Below, in pieces: positions 13,123 to 13,738 of a DNA stretch of 13,738 bases (position 1 is its first letter; every line of letters begins with the position of its first letter). The stretch is from Clostridia bacterium (GTDB lineage: Bacteria; Bacillota_A; Clostridia; Oscillospirales; CAG-272). The DNA lies in assembly GCA_017959485.1 (NCBI GenBank), contig JAGDAM010000389.1, positions 1 to 13,738 of the forward strand. The letters run 5' to 3'. The translations under genes were made by a program, and so were the position numbers. The notes under the pieces are model-generated. The model saw only the letters and a program-made list of their open reading frames with translations, was not told the origin of the DNA and made no database searches.

Positions 13123-13738
13123 ATGAGAAAAACTTTGACACTCGCCGTCGCTCTCGTCTTCGTCCTTTCGCTCTGCACACTGGCGATTTCGGCCGAAACG
13201 GCCGAAACCCCCGAAGTCGGAGCAATCTACGGAACCCCGATAATCGACGGTGACATCGACGCGCTCTGGGACGGAGCGCAGATTATACGGCTTTCCGCCG
13301 TTTACGCCGACGACGGACTTACCGAGCCGACCAAAGTCCCGTTCAGAATCGTTTATGAAGAAGAGTATCTCTACTTCCTGGTCGAAGTCGAAGACTCCAC
13401 CATGGGAGATCTCGAATGGGAAAATCAGTCTCTCGGAGGCAACCTCTGGAAGAGGGACGGCATCTCCTTCACCTTCTCGCCGGACAACAACCGCGATGTT
13501 ACCACGGGACAGGTAGCTCCCGCATTCTGGTTCATAATCGGATCCTTCGGAAACACCGCGAACTTTAACCGCGCCCCGCTCGGCGTATTCATCTCGGAGG
13601 ATCCCAATCCCGAGCTCACCCTTGAAGACGCCGGAGATTTCGAAAAGATTCCGCTCGATAAGCGTATGTACGTCATCACCTACCAGAAGAACGCGTCCGG
13701 AGAGCTCACCGGATACACGATCGAGCTGAAGGTGAACC
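13123..13738 (+). CDS. Second secreted CBM9-like protein, cut by the window end
   Basis: An open frame from the ATG at 13123 runs about 205 codons to the edge of the window without a stop. It begins with a signal peptide (MRKTLTLAVALVFVLSLCTL, cleavage expected after AISA at about residue 24). The CBM9-like domain then follows, with YGTPIIDGDIDALW (residues 36-49) and YEEEYLYFLVEVEDS, and later FWFIIGSFGN and GYTIELKVN, each matching a block of the preceding protein. AGAGG at 13111-13115, seven bases from the ATG, is the ribosome binding site. It starts 24 bases after the previous gene and is almost certainly co-transcribed with it. Whether it has its own anchor, extra binding modules or a catalytic domain cannot be seen. 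The pair most likely arose by tandem duplication followed by marked divergence. Confidence 0.85.
   Translation, partial: MRKTLTLAVALVFVLSLCTLAISAETAETPEVGAIYGTPIIDGDIDALWDGAQIIRLSAVYADDGLTEPTKVPFRIVYEEEYLYFLVEVEDSTMGDLEWENQSLGGNLWKRDGISFTFSPDNNRDVTTGQVAPAFWFIIGSFGNTANFNRAPLGVFISEDPNPELTLEDAGDFEKIPLDKRMYVITYQKNASGELTGYTIELKVN

Overview
The window looks like part of the chromosome of a fairly GC-rich, Gram-positive-type anaerobe, most likely a member of Bacillota/Clostridia from a gut or similar polymer-rich habitat. Supporting signs are two lipoproteins with the FASC lipobox, consensus Shine-Dalgarno and sigma-A-type promoter sequences, an NPxTG-type C-terminal sorting signal, and genes of carbohydrate-scavenging type. 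This placement is inference; no rRNA or other phylogenetic marker is present.

Layout. A divergent control region (5709-6009) splits the window. Leftward (minus strand) runs a tight four-gene series: a solute-binding lipoprotein (4200-5708), a metallo-beta-lactamase (MBL) fold lipoprotein (2386-4182), a neutral-ceramidase-like protein with a GTG start (881-2374), and the tRNA methyltransferase TrmO (191-874). Rightward (plus strand) runs a LacI-family regulator (6010-7041), a TIM-barrel glycoside-hydrolase-like protein (7038-8687), a cytoplasmic paralogue of the MBL protein (8692-10377), and a paralogue of the hydrolase-like protein (10374-12059). These four are joined by ATGA overlaps or a 4-base gap. 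After a 76-base spacer come two tandem secreted CBM9-like proteins (12136-13098, and one from 13123 that runs off the window end).

How the genes may work together (inference). The locus resembles a LacI-controlled scavenging locus for an unidentified, probably glycan-containing, substrate. Secreted or anchored CBM9-like proteins and the solute-binding lipoprotein would capture it outside. An MBL hydrolase of one family is present both outside (lipoprotein) and inside (no signal peptide). Two paralogous glycosidase-like enzymes and a ceramidase-like amidohydrolase, all without signal peptides, would act in the cytoplasm. No permease or ATPase is present, so transport must be encoded elsewhere. 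TrmO is probably a passenger at the operon end.

Most notable points: two direct copies of an 18-19 bp motif with a TTCGAA core, exactly 189 bp apart, one downstream of each divergent promoter (candidate LacI-family operators); paired inside/outside MBL paralogues that appear to carry a glycosidase-type N-terminal accessory domain; Cys replacements at the expected nucleophile and one expected zinc-ligand position of the ceramidase-like protein; and heptamer tandem repeats, with one identical 17-mer placed in the same register over the stop codons of two unrelated genes.
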